A DNA stretch of 64,000 bases from Pseudomonas sp. (GCF_030150285.1 NZ_JASLGE010000023.1:17400-81399); one strand, 5' to 3'; counted from the stretch's first letter, positions 17,073 through 25,598 are shown. Numbers and translations are program-made. Notes: generated by a model from the letters alone, not told the origin.

Positions 17073-17488
17073 GGTTGAGGTCCTCAAAACTGATGGCGCG
17101 AGTGTATCACGGGGGTTGAGAGCGCACGGGGCAGGGCTCGGCGCACATTTTTCGCGCACGACCTCAGCGGCTCACGCACCAACTTCGCGCACAAATACCC
17201 GGCAAAATCAGGCAATGCGCCACTAACGTCAAATAACTCGCTGTAATTGTTGGCATTTTCAGATATGGCAAGGTTTCTGCTTAGTGACTCATGACTCATG
17301 CACTGAAGCAGCAGCTGTGACGAAGGCAGTGCGGGCAGGTGGTTCAAGGACAGTTTTCGTCACCAGCGATTGATCGACGTTGCGCAGCCAGAAGACGGCT
17401 GACGAAGCGTTACAAAGCCAGACACTGCGCATAGACTTGAGCCGGGTTTGTTTTCCTGGGGCAAGTCCACCAATTCGGGAGAAGTTTC
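17073..17488. promoter_or_regulatory. ubiK-glnK intergenic region with sigma-54-type promoter
   Basis: 416 bp without a gene. At 17266-17281 the sequence TGGCAAGGTTTCTGCT matches the sigma-54 consensus TGGCACG-N4-TTGC(A/T) at all but two positions with correct GG/GC spacing, pointing toward glnK and giving a leader of about 195 nt. An imperfect NtrC-like site (GCACC-N5-CGCGC) lies at 17176-17190, roughly 115 bp upstream of the expected start point. Nitrogen control of glnK-amtB is established in enterobacteria and pseudomonads. Confidence 0.65.
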
Positions 17489-17827
17489 ATGAAGCTAGTC
17501 ACCGCCATTATCAAGCCGTTCAAGTTAGACGACGTGCGCGAGTCGCTGTCCGAGATCGGCGTTCAAGGCATTACTGTAACTGAGGTCAAAGGCTTCGGCC
17601 GGCAGAAGGGTCACACCGAGCTGTACCGCGGCGCGGAATACGTGGTCGATTTCCTGCCAAAAGTGAAGATTGATGTCGCCATTGACGACAAAGATCTGGA
17701 TCGGGTTATCGAGGCGATAACCAAGGCTGCCAACACCGGCAAAATCGGTGACGGCAAGATTTTTGTAGTGAATCTGGAACAGGCTATTCGCATCCGTACC
17801 GGCGAAACCGATACCGACGCAATCTAA
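17489..17827 (+). CDS. glnK: Nitrogen regulatory protein PII (GlnK)
   Basis: 112 aa trimeric PII signal protein. The start MKLVTAIIKPFKLDDVRE is diagnostic. The T-loop carries the uridylylation site Tyr51 in YRGAEYVVDFLPK, and the C-terminal signature TGKIGDGKIFV is intact. It binds ATP/ADP and 2-oxoglutarate and blocks AmtB when nitrogen is ample. 34 bp upstream of amtB in one operon. The upstream sigma-54-type promoter fits control by NtrC. Confidence 0.97.
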   Translation: MKLVTAIIKPFKLDDVRESLSEIGVQGITVTEVKGFGRQKGHTELYRGAEYVVDFLPKVKIDVAIDDKDLDRVIEAITKAANTGKIGDGKIFVVNLEQAIRIRTGETDTDAI

Positions 17828-17861
17828 GCCGCCAAACCCCAACGCCCCAGGAGAAAACACT

Positions 17862-19199
17862 ATGACTCTGCGTAAATTCGCAGGGCTCGGAGCCCTGCTG
17901 TCCGTCGTAATGCCTGGCCTGGCCATGGCGGCAGACGGAGCAGCTGCTCCAGTCCTCAACTCCGGCGACACCGCCTGGATGCTGACCGCCACCGCGCTGG
18001 TGCTGTTTATGACCATTCCCGGCCTGGCGCTGTTCTATGGCGGCATGGTTCGCTCCAAAAACCTTCTTTCTGTGATGATGCAGTGCTTCGCCATCACCGG
18101 TCTTATCAGCATCCTGTGGGTCATCTATGGCTACAGCATTACATTCGACACCACCGGCATGGAGCAAGGCGTCACCAACTTCAATTCGTTTATCGGCGGC
18201 TTCTCCAAGGCCTTCCTGGCGGGCGTCACCCCGGACAGCCTGACCTCATCGACGGCGCTGTTCCCGGAAGCGGTGTTCATCACCTTCCAGATGACGTTTG
18301 CCATCATTACCCCGGCCCTGATCGTCGGTGCTTTCGCAGAGCGCATGAAGTTTTCCGCCATGCTGATCTTCATGGGCGTCTGGTTCACGCTGGTCTATGC
18401 CCCGATCGCGCACATGGTGTGGAGCGGCGACGGCGGCCTGATGTGGGACTGGGGCGTACTGGACTTCGCGGGCGGCACCGTGGTGCACATTAACGCCGGT
18501 ATTGCAGGCCTGGTGGCGTGCATCGTGCTGGGCAAGCGTAAAGGCTACCCGACCACCCCGATGGCCCCTCATAACCTGGGTTACACCCTGGTAGGTGCCG
18601 CCATGCTGTGGATCGGCTGGTTCGGCTTCAACGCCGGCTCCGCCGCCGCCGCCAATGGCACCGCCGGTATGGCCATGCTGGTGACTCAAATCGCCACCGC
18701 CGCCGCCGCGCTGGGCTGGATGTTTGCCGAATGGATCACCCACGGCAAGCCGAGCGCACTGGGCATCGCGTCCGGTGTGGTCGCGGGCCTGGTGGCCATC
18801 ACTCCGGCGGCCGGTACCGTGGGCCCAATGGGTGCCATCGTGATCGGCCTGGCGTCGGGCGTTATCTGCTTCCTGTGTGCCACCAGCCTCAAGCGCAAAC
18901 TGGGCTATGACGACTCGCTGGATGCGTTTGGTGTGCATGGTGTGGGCGGTATCGTCGGCGCAATCCTGACCGGCGTATTCGCCGCGCCGGTGCTGGGCGG
19001 CTTCGGTACCGTGACCGATATCGGCACCCAGGTCTGGATTCAGTTCAAAGGGGTCGCATTCACCGTGATCTATACCGCGGTTGTGACCTTTATCATTCTC
19101 AAAGTACTGGACGCCTTGATGGGCCTGCGTGTAGCCGAAGAGGAAGAGGCGGTTGGCCTCGACCTGGCACAGCACAACGAGCGCGGCTACAACCTGTAA
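17862..19199 (+). CDS. amtB: Ammonium transporter AmtB
   Basis: 445 aa. A cleavable signal peptide (about 1-23, ending PGLAMAAD) precedes eleven transmembrane helices. Family landmarks: GDTAWMLTATALVLFMT, FYGGMVRSKN, the first pore histidine in APIAHMVW, GGTVVHINAG, NLGYTLVGAAMLWIGWFGFNAGS, and the second pore histidine in GVHGVGGIVG. The C-terminal tail interacts with GlnK. Ends just before a strong terminator. Confidence 0.97.
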   Translation: MTLRKFAGLGALLSVVMPGLAMAADGAAAPVLNSGDTAWMLTATALVLFMTIPGLALFYGGMVRSKNLLSVMMQCFAITGLISILWVIYGYSITFDTTGMEQGVTNFNSFIGGFSKAFLAGVTPDSLTSSTALFPEAVFITFQMTFAIITPALIVGAFAERMKFSAMLIFMGVWFTLVYAPIAHMVWSGDGGLMWDWGVLDFAGGTVVHINAGIAGLVACIVLGKRKGYPTTPMAPHNLGYTLVGAAMLWIGWFGFNAGSAAAANGTAGMAMLVTQIATAAAALGWMFAEWITHGKPSALGIASGVVAGLVAITPAAGTVGPMGAIVIGLASGVICFLCATSLKRKLGYDDSLDAFGVHGVGGIVGAILTGVFAAPVLGGFGTVTDIGTQVWIQFKGVAFTVIYTAVVTFIILKVLDALMGLRVAEEEEAVGLDLAQHNERGYNL

Positions 19200-19210
19200 T
19201 CGCCCAGTAA

Positions 19211-19240
19211 AAAAATACCCGGTTTGCCGGGTATTTTTTT
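19211..19240. terminator. Bidirectional rho-independent terminator after amtB
   Basis: TACCCGG (19216-19222) pairs with CCGGGTA (19227-19233) around TTTG, with an A run before and a run of seven T after. A textbook intrinsic terminator. Confidence 0.92.
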
Positions 19241-19664
19241 GTCTGAAATGTAGCGATATTCTCTGCAATAGAATGAAAATTCCCACGCCTGCTGGAAAAG
19301 ATCCGATCTACGATTAATGATGGGGTGAACGCTTACAGTACAACTCGACTATTAGCTGCTTTGCTTTTTTCTTCAGCACGCTAGAATGCGCGCCGAAGGG
19401 GGCAAAACGACACCCCGAATACGACGAAAACAGGGAAGATCTCCCGACGTTTTCAAGGCCAGCGTACCGAACGACACGTTGGGCACCTGGCAGTGTTATA
19501 GCGCGAGCAACGTGAAACACATGGCGCTCGCAAAGCCCTCAACGCTTAATGGGCGAAGAGGCGTAAGACCGGGGTCAACCTGGCGACTTTTTCACCAGTG
19601 GCAATCGACAGTGGTCGCAACTGGTCTATAACTAATCTGCTTTACGCAAGTCATGGGGTAGAAC
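19241..19664 (+). promoter_or_regulatory. amtB-sutA intergenic region; possible long structured sutA leader
   Basis: 424 bp without a supported gene. A sigma-70-like promoter can be drawn at TTGCTT (19361-19366) and TAGAAT (19382-19387) with a short 15-bp spacer. If used, the sutA transcript would have a leader of about 270 nt. The leader contains small inverted repeats, for example GGGA...TCCC around 19432-19444 and GCGAGC...GCTCGC around 19504-19532. An 81-codon open frame inside it shows no coding character. Confidence 0.4.
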
Positions 19665-19991
19665 ATGAGCGACGACGATCTGGAAAATGATGACCTCGAA
19701 GTAGGTGACGACGACGAATCCGAAGAAGGTCTTGAGACTGCAGCCGATGACGTGGCTGACGACGATGGTGGCGATGATGCCCCGGCCCCTGCGGCCAAGG
19801 GTAAATCCAAGTCAGCGGTGTCGGTTGACGAGTTGCCAAGCGTAGAAGCCAAAAACAAGGAGCGTGATGCTCTGGCTCGTGCGATGGAAGAGTTTTTGTC
19901 CAAAGGCGGCAAGGTGCAGGAAGTTGAGGCTAATGTGGTGGCTGATCCGCCCAAAAAGCCTGACAACAAATATGGCAGCCGCCCTATCTAA
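19665..19991 (+). CDS. sutA: Growth-arrest RNA polymerase regulator SutA
   Basis: 108 aa, highly acidic at the N-terminus (residues 1-42 mostly D/E: MSDDDLENDDLEVGDDDESE), a short helical central part (SVDELPSVEAKNKERDALARAM) and a basic tail ending KYGSRPI. This layout and its position near glnK-amtB match SutA of P. aeruginosa, a small protein that binds RNA polymerase and supports transcription in slow growth. The acidic half is low-complexity and would score poorly in searches. Start ATG follows GGGGTAGAAC. Confidence 0.85.
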   Translation: MSDDDLENDDLEVGDDDESEEGLETAADDVADDDGGDDAPAPAAKGKSKSAVSVDELPSVEAKNKERDALARAMEEFLSKGGKVQEVEANVVADPPKKPDNKYGSRPI

Positions 19992-20011
19992 GGGCTGTTG
20001 TTAGCAGTTGG

Positions 20012-20038
20012 AAAAACCCGCCGTCGCTGCGGGTTTTT
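20012..20038. terminator. Rho-independent terminator after sutA
   Basis: AAAAACCCGC (20012-20021) pairs with GCGGGTTTTT (20029-20038) around a 7-nt loop, followed by further T residues. Confidence 0.92.
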
Positions 20039-20082
20039 TTGTGGCCCGTACCGCCTCGCTCTTCGCCAGCGATACAACATCT

Positions 20083-20125
20083 TGCAGGAGCGAGCTTGCT
20101 CGCGATCTTTTGATCTTTAAAAGAG
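20083..20125. repeat. REP-type palindrome (family 1)
   Basis: Contains the GGAGCGAGCTTGCTCGCGATC core followed by TTTTGATC repeats. This core recurs, varied, at 45258, 52004, 54781 and 58861. Located between sutA and convergent yigB. Confidence 0.75.
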
Positions 20126-20134
20126 CGATGGCTT

Positions 20135-20824
20135 TCAGCTCAGGCGCTTCAATACCGCAGGCAGTTCGCTCAAGCAGCCAATTTCAGCATCCGGTGCCTT
20201 GTCGCCCTCCCACTGTTTTCCGCCGGGGTTGAACCACACGGCGCGTAAGCCCGCTTGCTGAGCACCCGCAATGTCATCTCTGGGGTGGTCACCTATATGC
20301 ACCGTTGCCTGGGCCTGAGCCTCACCGCGCAACAACGCTTCGTGAAACAGCCGCGCATCCGGCTTGGCCACCCCAATGTCTTCGGCACACAGCACAAAGG
20401 CAAAGTGATGCCCCAGCCCAATGCGGTGCACATCAGCGTTGCCATTCGTGACCACGCCCAACGCGTAGTCACGGGCCAATGCAGCCAGGGTCGGCTCGGC
20501 CTGTGGAAATACGTCGAGTACGTGGCGTGCCTCGATAAAGGCTTCAAACGCGTCACGGGCCATCACCTGCGCATTGTCGTACCCCGCGTCCTGCAACATC
20601 TGCTGCAATATCTGGAGGCGCAAGGCGCTGATGCGGTGCTTGAGGCCCGGCATTTGGACCAGCACCCGCTCGCGGATGGCCTGATACTGCGCCGCCTCAA
20701 TACCCCCCAAGCGTGATGCGTTTTGGCTCAACCAGTCGCGCAACACCTGCTCGGCTTTGACAATCACCGGCGCGGTGTCCCACAACGTATCGTCGAGGTC
20801 GAAGGTAATCAGCTCGATTGTCAT
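20135..20824 (-). CDS. yigB: HAD-superfamily hydrolase, YigB-like
   Basis: 229 aa HAD-IA phosphatase. Motif I is ITFDLDDTLWDT (nucleophile Asp near residue 9), motif II VVTNGN near 118, the Lys in GVAKPD near 148 and motif IV IGDHPRDDIAGA near 175. It overlaps xerC by 4 bp (ATGA), the same xerC-yigB order as in E. coli, where YigB dephosphorylates FMN. The gene symbol rests on this conserved order and family; the substrate is inferred. Confidence 0.85.
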   Translation of the reverse strand: MTIELITFDLDDTLWDTAPVIVKAEQVLRDWLSQNASRLGGIEAAQYQAIRERVLVQMPGLKHRISALRLQILQQMLQDAGYDNAQVMARDAFEAFIEARHVLDVFPQAEPTLAALARDYALGVVTNGNADVHRIGLGHHFAFVLCAEDIGVAKPDARLFHEALLRGEAQAQATVHIGDHPRDDIAGAQQAGLRAVWFNPGGKQWEGDKAPDAEIGCLSELPAVLKRLS

Positions 20825-21717
20825 TCACTGTCCTTACTGCGTTTGGCCCGTGGGTGGGCGCTGTCATAGACCGATGCCAGATGCTGGAAATCCAGATGGG
20901 TGTAGATTTGCGTGGTTTTGATGTCCGCGTGCCCCAGCAACTCCTGCACGGCACGCAAGTCCTGGGAGGACTCCAGCAGGTGGCTGGCGAAGGAGTGCCG
21001 CAACATGTGCGGGTGCAGGTTCTGACCCAACTCACGTTCGCCGGCGGCCTTGACCCGCAGTTGAATCGCCCGCGCCCCCAGGCGTTTGCCCCGCTGGCTG
21101 ACGAAAACAGCGTCATCCTGCGGGTTAGCCAGTGCCCGTAGCGCCAGCCAGGTGTGCAACGCCTCGCGCGCCTTTTGACCCACCGGCAACACACGGGTTT
21201 TACTGCCCTTGCCGAGCACTTGCACCAGCCCATCGGCCAAATCCAGTTGCTGCAGATTTAACCCCGTCAGCTCAGACAAACGCAGCCCGGAAGAATAAAA
21301 CAGTTCCAGAATCGCCTGATCACGCTGGGCCAAAAAGTCGTCTTCAACCGCCCCCTCCAGTAACTGCAAGGCACGGTCGGTGTCCAGGGTTTTGGGGAGC
21401 CGTCGCTCGCCTTTGGGCGGAGCCAAGCCGTTGGCCGGGTCGTGATCGCACAGGCCTTCGCGGTTGAGGTAACGGTAGAGGCCGCGCACAGCCGACAGCA
21501 AACGCGCAATGCTGCGCGAAGACTGACCTTGCTGATGCAGGCGCGCCACCAGGTGGCGCATGCGCTGGATATCCAGTGCCGTCCAATCAGGGATTGCAGC
21601 TTTGATGCAGAAGGCCAGTACTTTGTTCAGGTCGCGACGATAGGCCTCTAGCGTATGGGCCGACACTTGGCGCTCACTGCGCAGGTGAGCGCAGTAAGCG
21701 TCCAGTTGCCGTTCCAT
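20821..21717 (-). CDS. xerC: Tyrosine recombinase XerC
   Basis: 298 aa, the usual XerC length. N-terminal SAM-like core-binding domain (1-90), then the catalytic domain with the Arg of SSGLRLSELTGL near 148, Lys in the GKGSKTR hairpin, the HxxR of HPHMLRHSFASHLL near 242, the His of LGHADIKTT and the nucleophile Tyr in QIYTHLD near 276. Resolves chromosome dimers at dif with XerD. Sits between the DUF484 gene (2 bp away) and yigB, an order conserved from E. coli. Confidence 0.95.
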   Translation of the reverse strand: MERQLDAYCAHLRSERQVSAHTLEAYRRDLNKVLAFCIKAAIPDWTALDIQRMRHLVARLHQQGQSSRSIARLLSAVRGLYRYLNREGLCDHDPANGLAPPKGERRLPKTLDTDRALQLLEGAVEDDFLAQRDQAILELFYSSGLRLSELTGLNLQQLDLADGLVQVLGKGSKTRVLPVGQKAREALHTWLALRALANPQDDAVFVSQRGKRLGARAIQLRVKAAGERELGQNLHPHMLRHSFASHLLESSQDLRAVQELLGHADIKTTQIYTHLDFQHLASVYDSAHPRAKRSKDSE

Positions 21718-21719
21718 TT

Positions 21720-22445
21720 TTAGCGCACCGAGCGCAGAGCGCCGGTAAAGCGGGGCAGCGTGCGGCCCAAGACTTCAGCAATGTAATTGAGAAACAACGT
21801 ACCGACCGCGCTCTTGTAGTGCTGAGGGTCTCGGCTGGCCACGGCCAAAACACCGTGCAGCCCCAAGTGATTGAGGGTGACGACCGCCGTTGAACCAATC
21901 TGCTTGCGCTGCTCTTCGCCAAACAAAAAGTCCAGCTCATGCTCGCGCAGGCTTCCGCTGACGGCTTTGCCTTCGCTCAGCAAGCCACCCAGGGCACGCT
22001 GGGCATCGGCACTGTTGACCCAGCGGCCCACCGGCATCGGGTTGTCCCCAAACAACACCAGGCTGACGAAGGGCACCTGAAAGTCCTGACGCAGGCTGTC
22101 TTCAACGGCGATCACCAACTCATCAAGGCTGGTGGCATCCATCAACGCCAGATTCAGGCGGCGGGTCTTTTCAAACAGGCGGTCATTGTCACGGGCCACG
22201 TCCATCAGTTGTGACAAGCGATGGCGCATCTCGATATTTCGCCCGCGCAACAGCTCCAGCTGGCGCTCCACCAGCGACACTGCCGCGCCGCGCTGGTGCG
22301 GAATGCGCAACGCCAACAACAGCTCGTCGTGCTGGCTGAAGAAATCCGGATGCGCCTCAAGATAAGCCGCCACGGCCGCAGCCTCGGGGTTTTGAGCACA
22401 GGTTTTGAGGTCTGCAGACTGCGGCTGATCGGTCATCGTGGGCAC
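21720..22445 (-). CDS. DUF484 family protein (YigA-like)
   Basis: 241 aa. N-terminal helical part with VAAYLEAHPDFFSQHDELL, then a coiled-coil linker (VERQLELLRGRNIEMRHRL) and a GAF-like C-terminal domain from about residue 90, ending with LGRTLPRF. Conserved between dapF and xerC across gammaproteobacteria (yigA in E. coli). No function is firmly established; the GAF-like fold suggests ligand sensing. 4 bp from dapF. Confidence 0.88.
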   Translation of the reverse strand: MPTMTDQPQSADLKTCAQNPEAAAVAAYLEAHPDFFSQHDELLLALRIPHQRGAAVSLVERQLELLRGRNIEMRHRLSQLMDVARDNDRLFEKTRRLNLALMDATSLDELVIAVEDSLRQDFQVPFVSLVLFGDNPMPVGRWVNSADAQRALGGLLSEGKAVSGSLREHELDFLFGEEQRKQIGSTAVVTLNHLGLHGVLAVASRDPQHYKSAVGTLFLNYIAEVLGRTLPRFTGALRSVR

Positions 22446-22449
22446 TCAC

Positions 22450-23280
22450 TCATAAACGGACTTGTCCTTCGTAAACACGCATCGCCGGGCCGGTCATGAT
22501 CACCGAATGGCCTGGGCCGGCCCACTCGATGGACAAACGCCCGCCGGGCAGGTCGAGGATCAACGGTGAGTCCATCCAGCCTTGGCTGATGGCCGCGACC
22601 GCAGCCGCACAGGCACCGGTGCCGCAGGCCTGGGTTTCCCCGGCACCGCGCTCCCACACCCGCAGTTGCCCGCGCTGGCGGTCGACAACGTGCAGAAAGC
22701 CGACATTGACCCGCGCCGGAAAGCGCGGGTGATGTTCAATTTTTGGCCCCAGTTCATGCACCGGTGCCGCATTGATGTCATCCACGCGCAGCACGGCATG
22801 GGGGTTGCCCATGGACACGGCCGCCAGCTCAACCCGCTGGCCGTCGACATCCAGTTCGTAGCTCAGCGCCTGTTCGTCGGCCACAAACGGAATATCCGCC
22901 GGGTTCAAGCGTGGCGGGCCCATATCGACGCTGATCTGCCCATCGCTGCGCACAGTCAGCTCGATAATGCCGCTTTTGGTTTCGACCCTGATTTCACGCT
23001 TGGTGGTCAAACGCTTGTCGAGCACAAACCTCGCAAAACAGCGTGCGCCGTTGCCGCATTGCTCCACTTCAGAACCATCGGAGTTGAAGATCCGGTAACG
23101 GAAATCCACTTCCGGGTTGCTCGGCGCTTCAACGATCAATAATTGATCAAAGCCCACGCCCGTGTGCCGGTCGCCCCATTGTTTAGCGTGCTTGGGCAAG
23201 ATATGCGCATGCTGGCTGACCAGGTCAAGCACCATAAAGTCATTGCCCAGGCCGTGCATTTTAGTAAAACGCAGCAACAT
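22450..23280 (-). CDS. dapF: Diaminopimelate epimerase
   Basis: 276 aa. Converts LL- to meso-diaminopimelate for lysine and peptidoglycan. Both catalytic cysteines are visible: EQCGNGARC near 73 and ETQACGTGACA near 218; the opening LRFTKMHGLGNDFMV is diagnostic. Start is ATG 23280; a longer frame would read into lysA. Four bp from lysA, which consumes its product, in the operon lptM-lysA-dapF-DUF484-xerC-yigB. Confidence 0.96.
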   Translation of the reverse strand: MLLRFTKMHGLGNDFMVLDLVSQHAHILPKHAKQWGDRHTGVGFDQLLIVEAPSNPEVDFRYRIFNSDGSEVEQCGNGARCFARFVLDKRLTTKREIRVETKSGIIELTVRSDGQISVDMGPPRLNPADIPFVADEQALSYELDVDGQRVELAAVSMGNPHAVLRVDDINAAPVHELGPKIEHHPRFPARVNVGFLHVVDRQRGQLRVWERGAGETQACGTGACAAAVAAISQGWMDSPLILDLPGGRLSIEWAGPGHSVIMTGPAMRVYEGQVRL

Positions 23281-23284
23281 GGGC

Positions 23285-24532
23285 TTACTCCGGCAGCAGG
23301 CTTTCGCCAGCAAACAGCTCAGCCACGGTTTCGCGACGACGCACTTCAAACGCTTGCTCGCCATCGACCAACACCTCAGCGGCGCGGCCACGGGTGTTGT
23401 AGTTCGAGCTCATGACAAAACCGTAGGCACCGGCCGAATGCACCGCCAGCAAATCGCCTTCGGCCAGCGCCAGCGAGCGGTCCTTGGCCAGGAAGTCACC
23501 GGTTTCACAGATCGGCCCAACGATATCGTAGAGGCGGGCTTCGGTGTCACGTGGGCGCACGGCGGTCACGTCCATCCAGGCCTGGTACAGCGCCGGGCGG
23601 ATCAAGTCGTTCATGGCCGCATCGACGATGGCGAAATCCTTGTGTTCGGTGTGCTTGAGGTACTCAACCTGAGTCAGCAGCACGCCCGCGTTTGCCACAA
23701 TGAAGCGGCCCGGCTCAAACACCAGCGCAAGGTCACGGCCTTCAATGCGCTCGCGCACGGCTTTGATGTAATCGCCCGCCAACGGCGGCTCTTCATCGCG
23801 ATAACGCACACCCAGGCCACCACCGAGGTCGATATGGCGCAGGTAAATGCCGCAGTCGATCAGACGATCGACCAGTGCCAGCAAGCGATCAAGCGCGTCA
23901 ATAAACGGTTCGAGGGTGGTCAGTTGCGAGCCGATGTGACAATCAACACCGACCACGTCGAGGTTCGGCAACTGCGCGGCGCGGATGTACACATCTTCGG
24001 CATCAGCAATGGCGATACCGAACTTGTTTTCCTTGAGGCCTGTGGAAATGTACGGGTGGGTGCCCGCATCAACGTCCGGGTTGACCCGCAGTGAAACCGG
24101 CGCACGAACGCCCAGCTCCGCAGCCACGACCTGAAGGCGCTCCAGCTCGTCGGTGGACTCGACGTTGAAGCAATGCACGCCCACTTCCAACGCGCGACGC
24201 ATGTCGTCGCGGCTTTTGCCGACGCCGGAGAACACAATTTTATCCGCCGAGCCGCCAGCGGCCAGTACGCGTTCAAGTTCGCCACGGGACACAATGTCAA
24301 AACCAGCGCCCAGGCGCGCCAGGACATTGAGCACCCCCAGGTTGGAGTTGGCCTTGACCGCAAAACACACCAGGTGCGCCATGCCGCCCAGTGCATCAGC
24401 GTAAGCGTTGTATTGCGCCTCGATGTGCGCCCGAGAGTAGACGTACGTCGGCGTGCCAAAACGCTCGGCAATGGCCGTCAGCGCTACACCTTCGGCAAAC
24501 AGCTCGCCGTCCCGGTAATTAAAAGCGTCCAT
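23285..24532 (-). CDS. lysA: Diaminopimelate decarboxylase
   Basis: 415 aa PLP enzyme forming lysine from meso-diaminopimelate. TIM-barrel domain with the PLP lysine in CFAVKANSNL near 60, HIGSQ near 200, the glycine-rich phosphate loop LGGGLGVRY near 235 and EPGRFIVANAG near 280; the C-terminal beta domain has the GPICETGDFLA cysteine block. Starts 9 bp after lptM. Confidence 0.97.
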   Translation of the reverse strand: MDAFNYRDGELFAEGVALTAIAERFGTPTYVYSRAHIEAQYNAYADALGGMAHLVCFAVKANSNLGVLNVLARLGAGFDIVSRGELERVLAAGGSADKIVFSGVGKSRDDMRRALEVGVHCFNVESTDELERLQVVAAELGVRAPVSLRVNPDVDAGTHPYISTGLKENKFGIAIADAEDVYIRAAQLPNLDVVGVDCHIGSQLTTLEPFIDALDRLLALVDRLIDCGIYLRHIDLGGGLGVRYRDEEPPLAGDYIKAVRERIEGRDLALVFEPGRFIVANAGVLLTQVEYLKHTEHKDFAIVDAAMNDLIRPALYQAWMDVTAVRPRDTEARLYDIVGPICETGDFLAKDRSLALAEGDLLAVHSAGAYGFVMSSNYNTRGRAAEVLVDGEQAFEVRRRETVAELFAGESLLPE

Positions 24533-24541
24533 GGTGTTCCC

Positions 24542-24691
24542 TTATTCGTGCTTGTGCGATTGCGACGACTTCGCTTGGTCTTCTGGGGATTGGCTGTGAT
24601 CGGGCAGATACAGCGGTCCTTTTTGACCACAGGCAGAAACAAGGCAGGCGACCGCGACGAGCGCAGCAAGAGAAGAGATCAGGCGCTTCAT
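24542..24691 (-). CDS. lptM: LPS-assembly-associated small lipoprotein LptM (LppL/YifL)
   Basis: 49-aa lipoprotein. MKRLISSLAALVAVACLVSA is a lipoprotein signal peptide with lipobox VSAC, so Cys21 becomes the lipidated N-terminus. The mature start CGQKGPLYLPD matches the invariant CGxKGPLYxP of E. coli LptM (YifL), which stabilises the LptDE translocon. The tail is polar and His/Lys-rich (SSQSHKHE). First gene of the lysA-dapF operon, as in E. coli and as lppL in P. aeruginosa. Confidence 0.92.
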   Translation of the reverse strand: MKRLISSLAALVAVACLVSACGQKGPLYLPDHSQSPEDQAKSSQSHKHE

Positions 24692-24894
24692 GGCGAAATC
24701 CTTTGAAAAGCATTAATTGCGCCCGAGTATACCGAGCGCCTACCAGCTTGCCTATGCAGCAGACGGCTCGCACAAACTGACCTGTGCGGATAATCAGTAG
24801 TGGCCAGCCGTGCCTGGAACAGGGGTTTGCAATCGGCCTGGAGCGCCCGTATCTTGCGAGCTCCGAGCATGACTAGACATTACGAGGTTCCACC

Positions 24895-25227
24895 ATGAGT
24901 TTGACTGAAGCCCGTTTCCACGATCTGGTCGATGCAACCCAGGAAAACCTGGAAGACATCTTTGACGAATGTGATTTTGATGTCGATGTTGAAAACTCGG
25001 CCGGGATCCTGACGGTCAAGTTCGAGAATGGCAAAGCGCTGATCTTCAGCCGCCAAGCCCCCGTGCTGCAGCTCTGGCTCGCGGCCCCCAATGGCGGGTT
25101 CCACTTTGACTACGACGAGAAGCGCAGTTCGTGGAAATGCGACAAAACCGATGAACTGCTCTGCGAAATGGTTGCCCGCCTGACTTTGGAACATGCCGGT
25201 GCCGAGCTGGAATTTGACGAGATCTGA
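24895..25227 (+). CDS. cyaY: Frataxin homologue CyaY
   Basis: 110 aa. MSLTEARFHDLVDATQENLED is the acidic helix 1 that binds iron, followed by the beta-sheet with VKFENGKALIFSRQAPVLQLWLA and GGFHFDY. CyaY regulates Fe-S cluster assembly on IscS/IscU. Divergent from lptM-lysA and 2 bp before the DUF1289 gene. Confidence 0.95.
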   Translation: MSLTEARFHDLVDATQENLEDIFDECDFDVDVENSAGILTVKFENGKALIFSRQAPVLQLWLAAPNGGFHFDYDEKRSSWKCDKTDELLCEMVARLTLEHAGAELEFDEI

Positions 25228-25229
25228 TT

Positions 25230-25436
25230 GTGACCACCCCTGCTAAACCTGCAAAACCGTTGTACAGCAACGTCAGCCCGGCGGTGCCGTCACCTTGCAT
25301 CAGCACCTGCCGGCTGGATGAGCACAAGGTCTGCCTGGGCTGCTTTCGACACGTCGAAGACATCCGGGAGTGGCGCTCGGCAGACGACCAACGCCGCCGG
25401 GTAATTTGTGAACAGGCCCGGCAGCGCCAAGGCTGA
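25230..25436 (+). CDS. DUF1289 family small cysteine-rich protein
   Basis: 68 aa with the family signature PCISTCRLDEHKVCLGCFR followed by EIREW-like DIREWRSAD. Four spaced cysteines suggest metal or Fe-S binding, not shown here. GTG start at 25230, directly after the cyaY stop, so very probably translated with the frataxin gene; the context hints at iron handling (inference). Confidence 0.85.
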   Translation: MTTPAKPAKPLYSNVSPAVPSPCISTCRLDEHKVCLGCFRHVEDIREWRSADDQRRRVICEQARQRQG

Positions 25437-25475
25437 AACAGCGGCAGGTGAGTGGGGCTCTGCCCGCCCCCCGGC

Positions 25476-25564
25476 TTGTGTATTTATTTCGCTGTGGTAG
25501 TGTCCGGGTTCGCCTCGCACTATCGAGGTTGGTCAAAACCCCGCCATTACCTGGCGGGGTTTTG
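25476..25564 (+). ncRNA. rnk leader RNA: two hairpins, second like a terminator
   Basis: Between the DUF1289 stop and rnk a promoter can be drawn (TTGTGT 25476-25481, TAGTGT 25498-25503, 16-bp spacer). The leader then holds hairpin 1 CCTCG/CGAGG (25513-25528) and hairpin 2, a perfect 12-bp stem CAAAACCCCGCC/GGCGGGGTTTTG (25534-25564) that resembles an intrinsic terminator and ends about 34 nt before rnk. A Pseudomonas-specific rnk leader motif with this form has been described from comparative genomics; assignment here is by position and shape. Confidence 0.65.
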
Positions 25565-25598
25565 CTTTTCCGTGCAGAAAAAAGGAGTCTGCCAGGTC

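Noticed and set aside
19386..19631. 81-codon forward frame upstream of sutA
   Set aside because: No ribosome binding site, no recognisable features and non-coding composition; more likely leader sequence.
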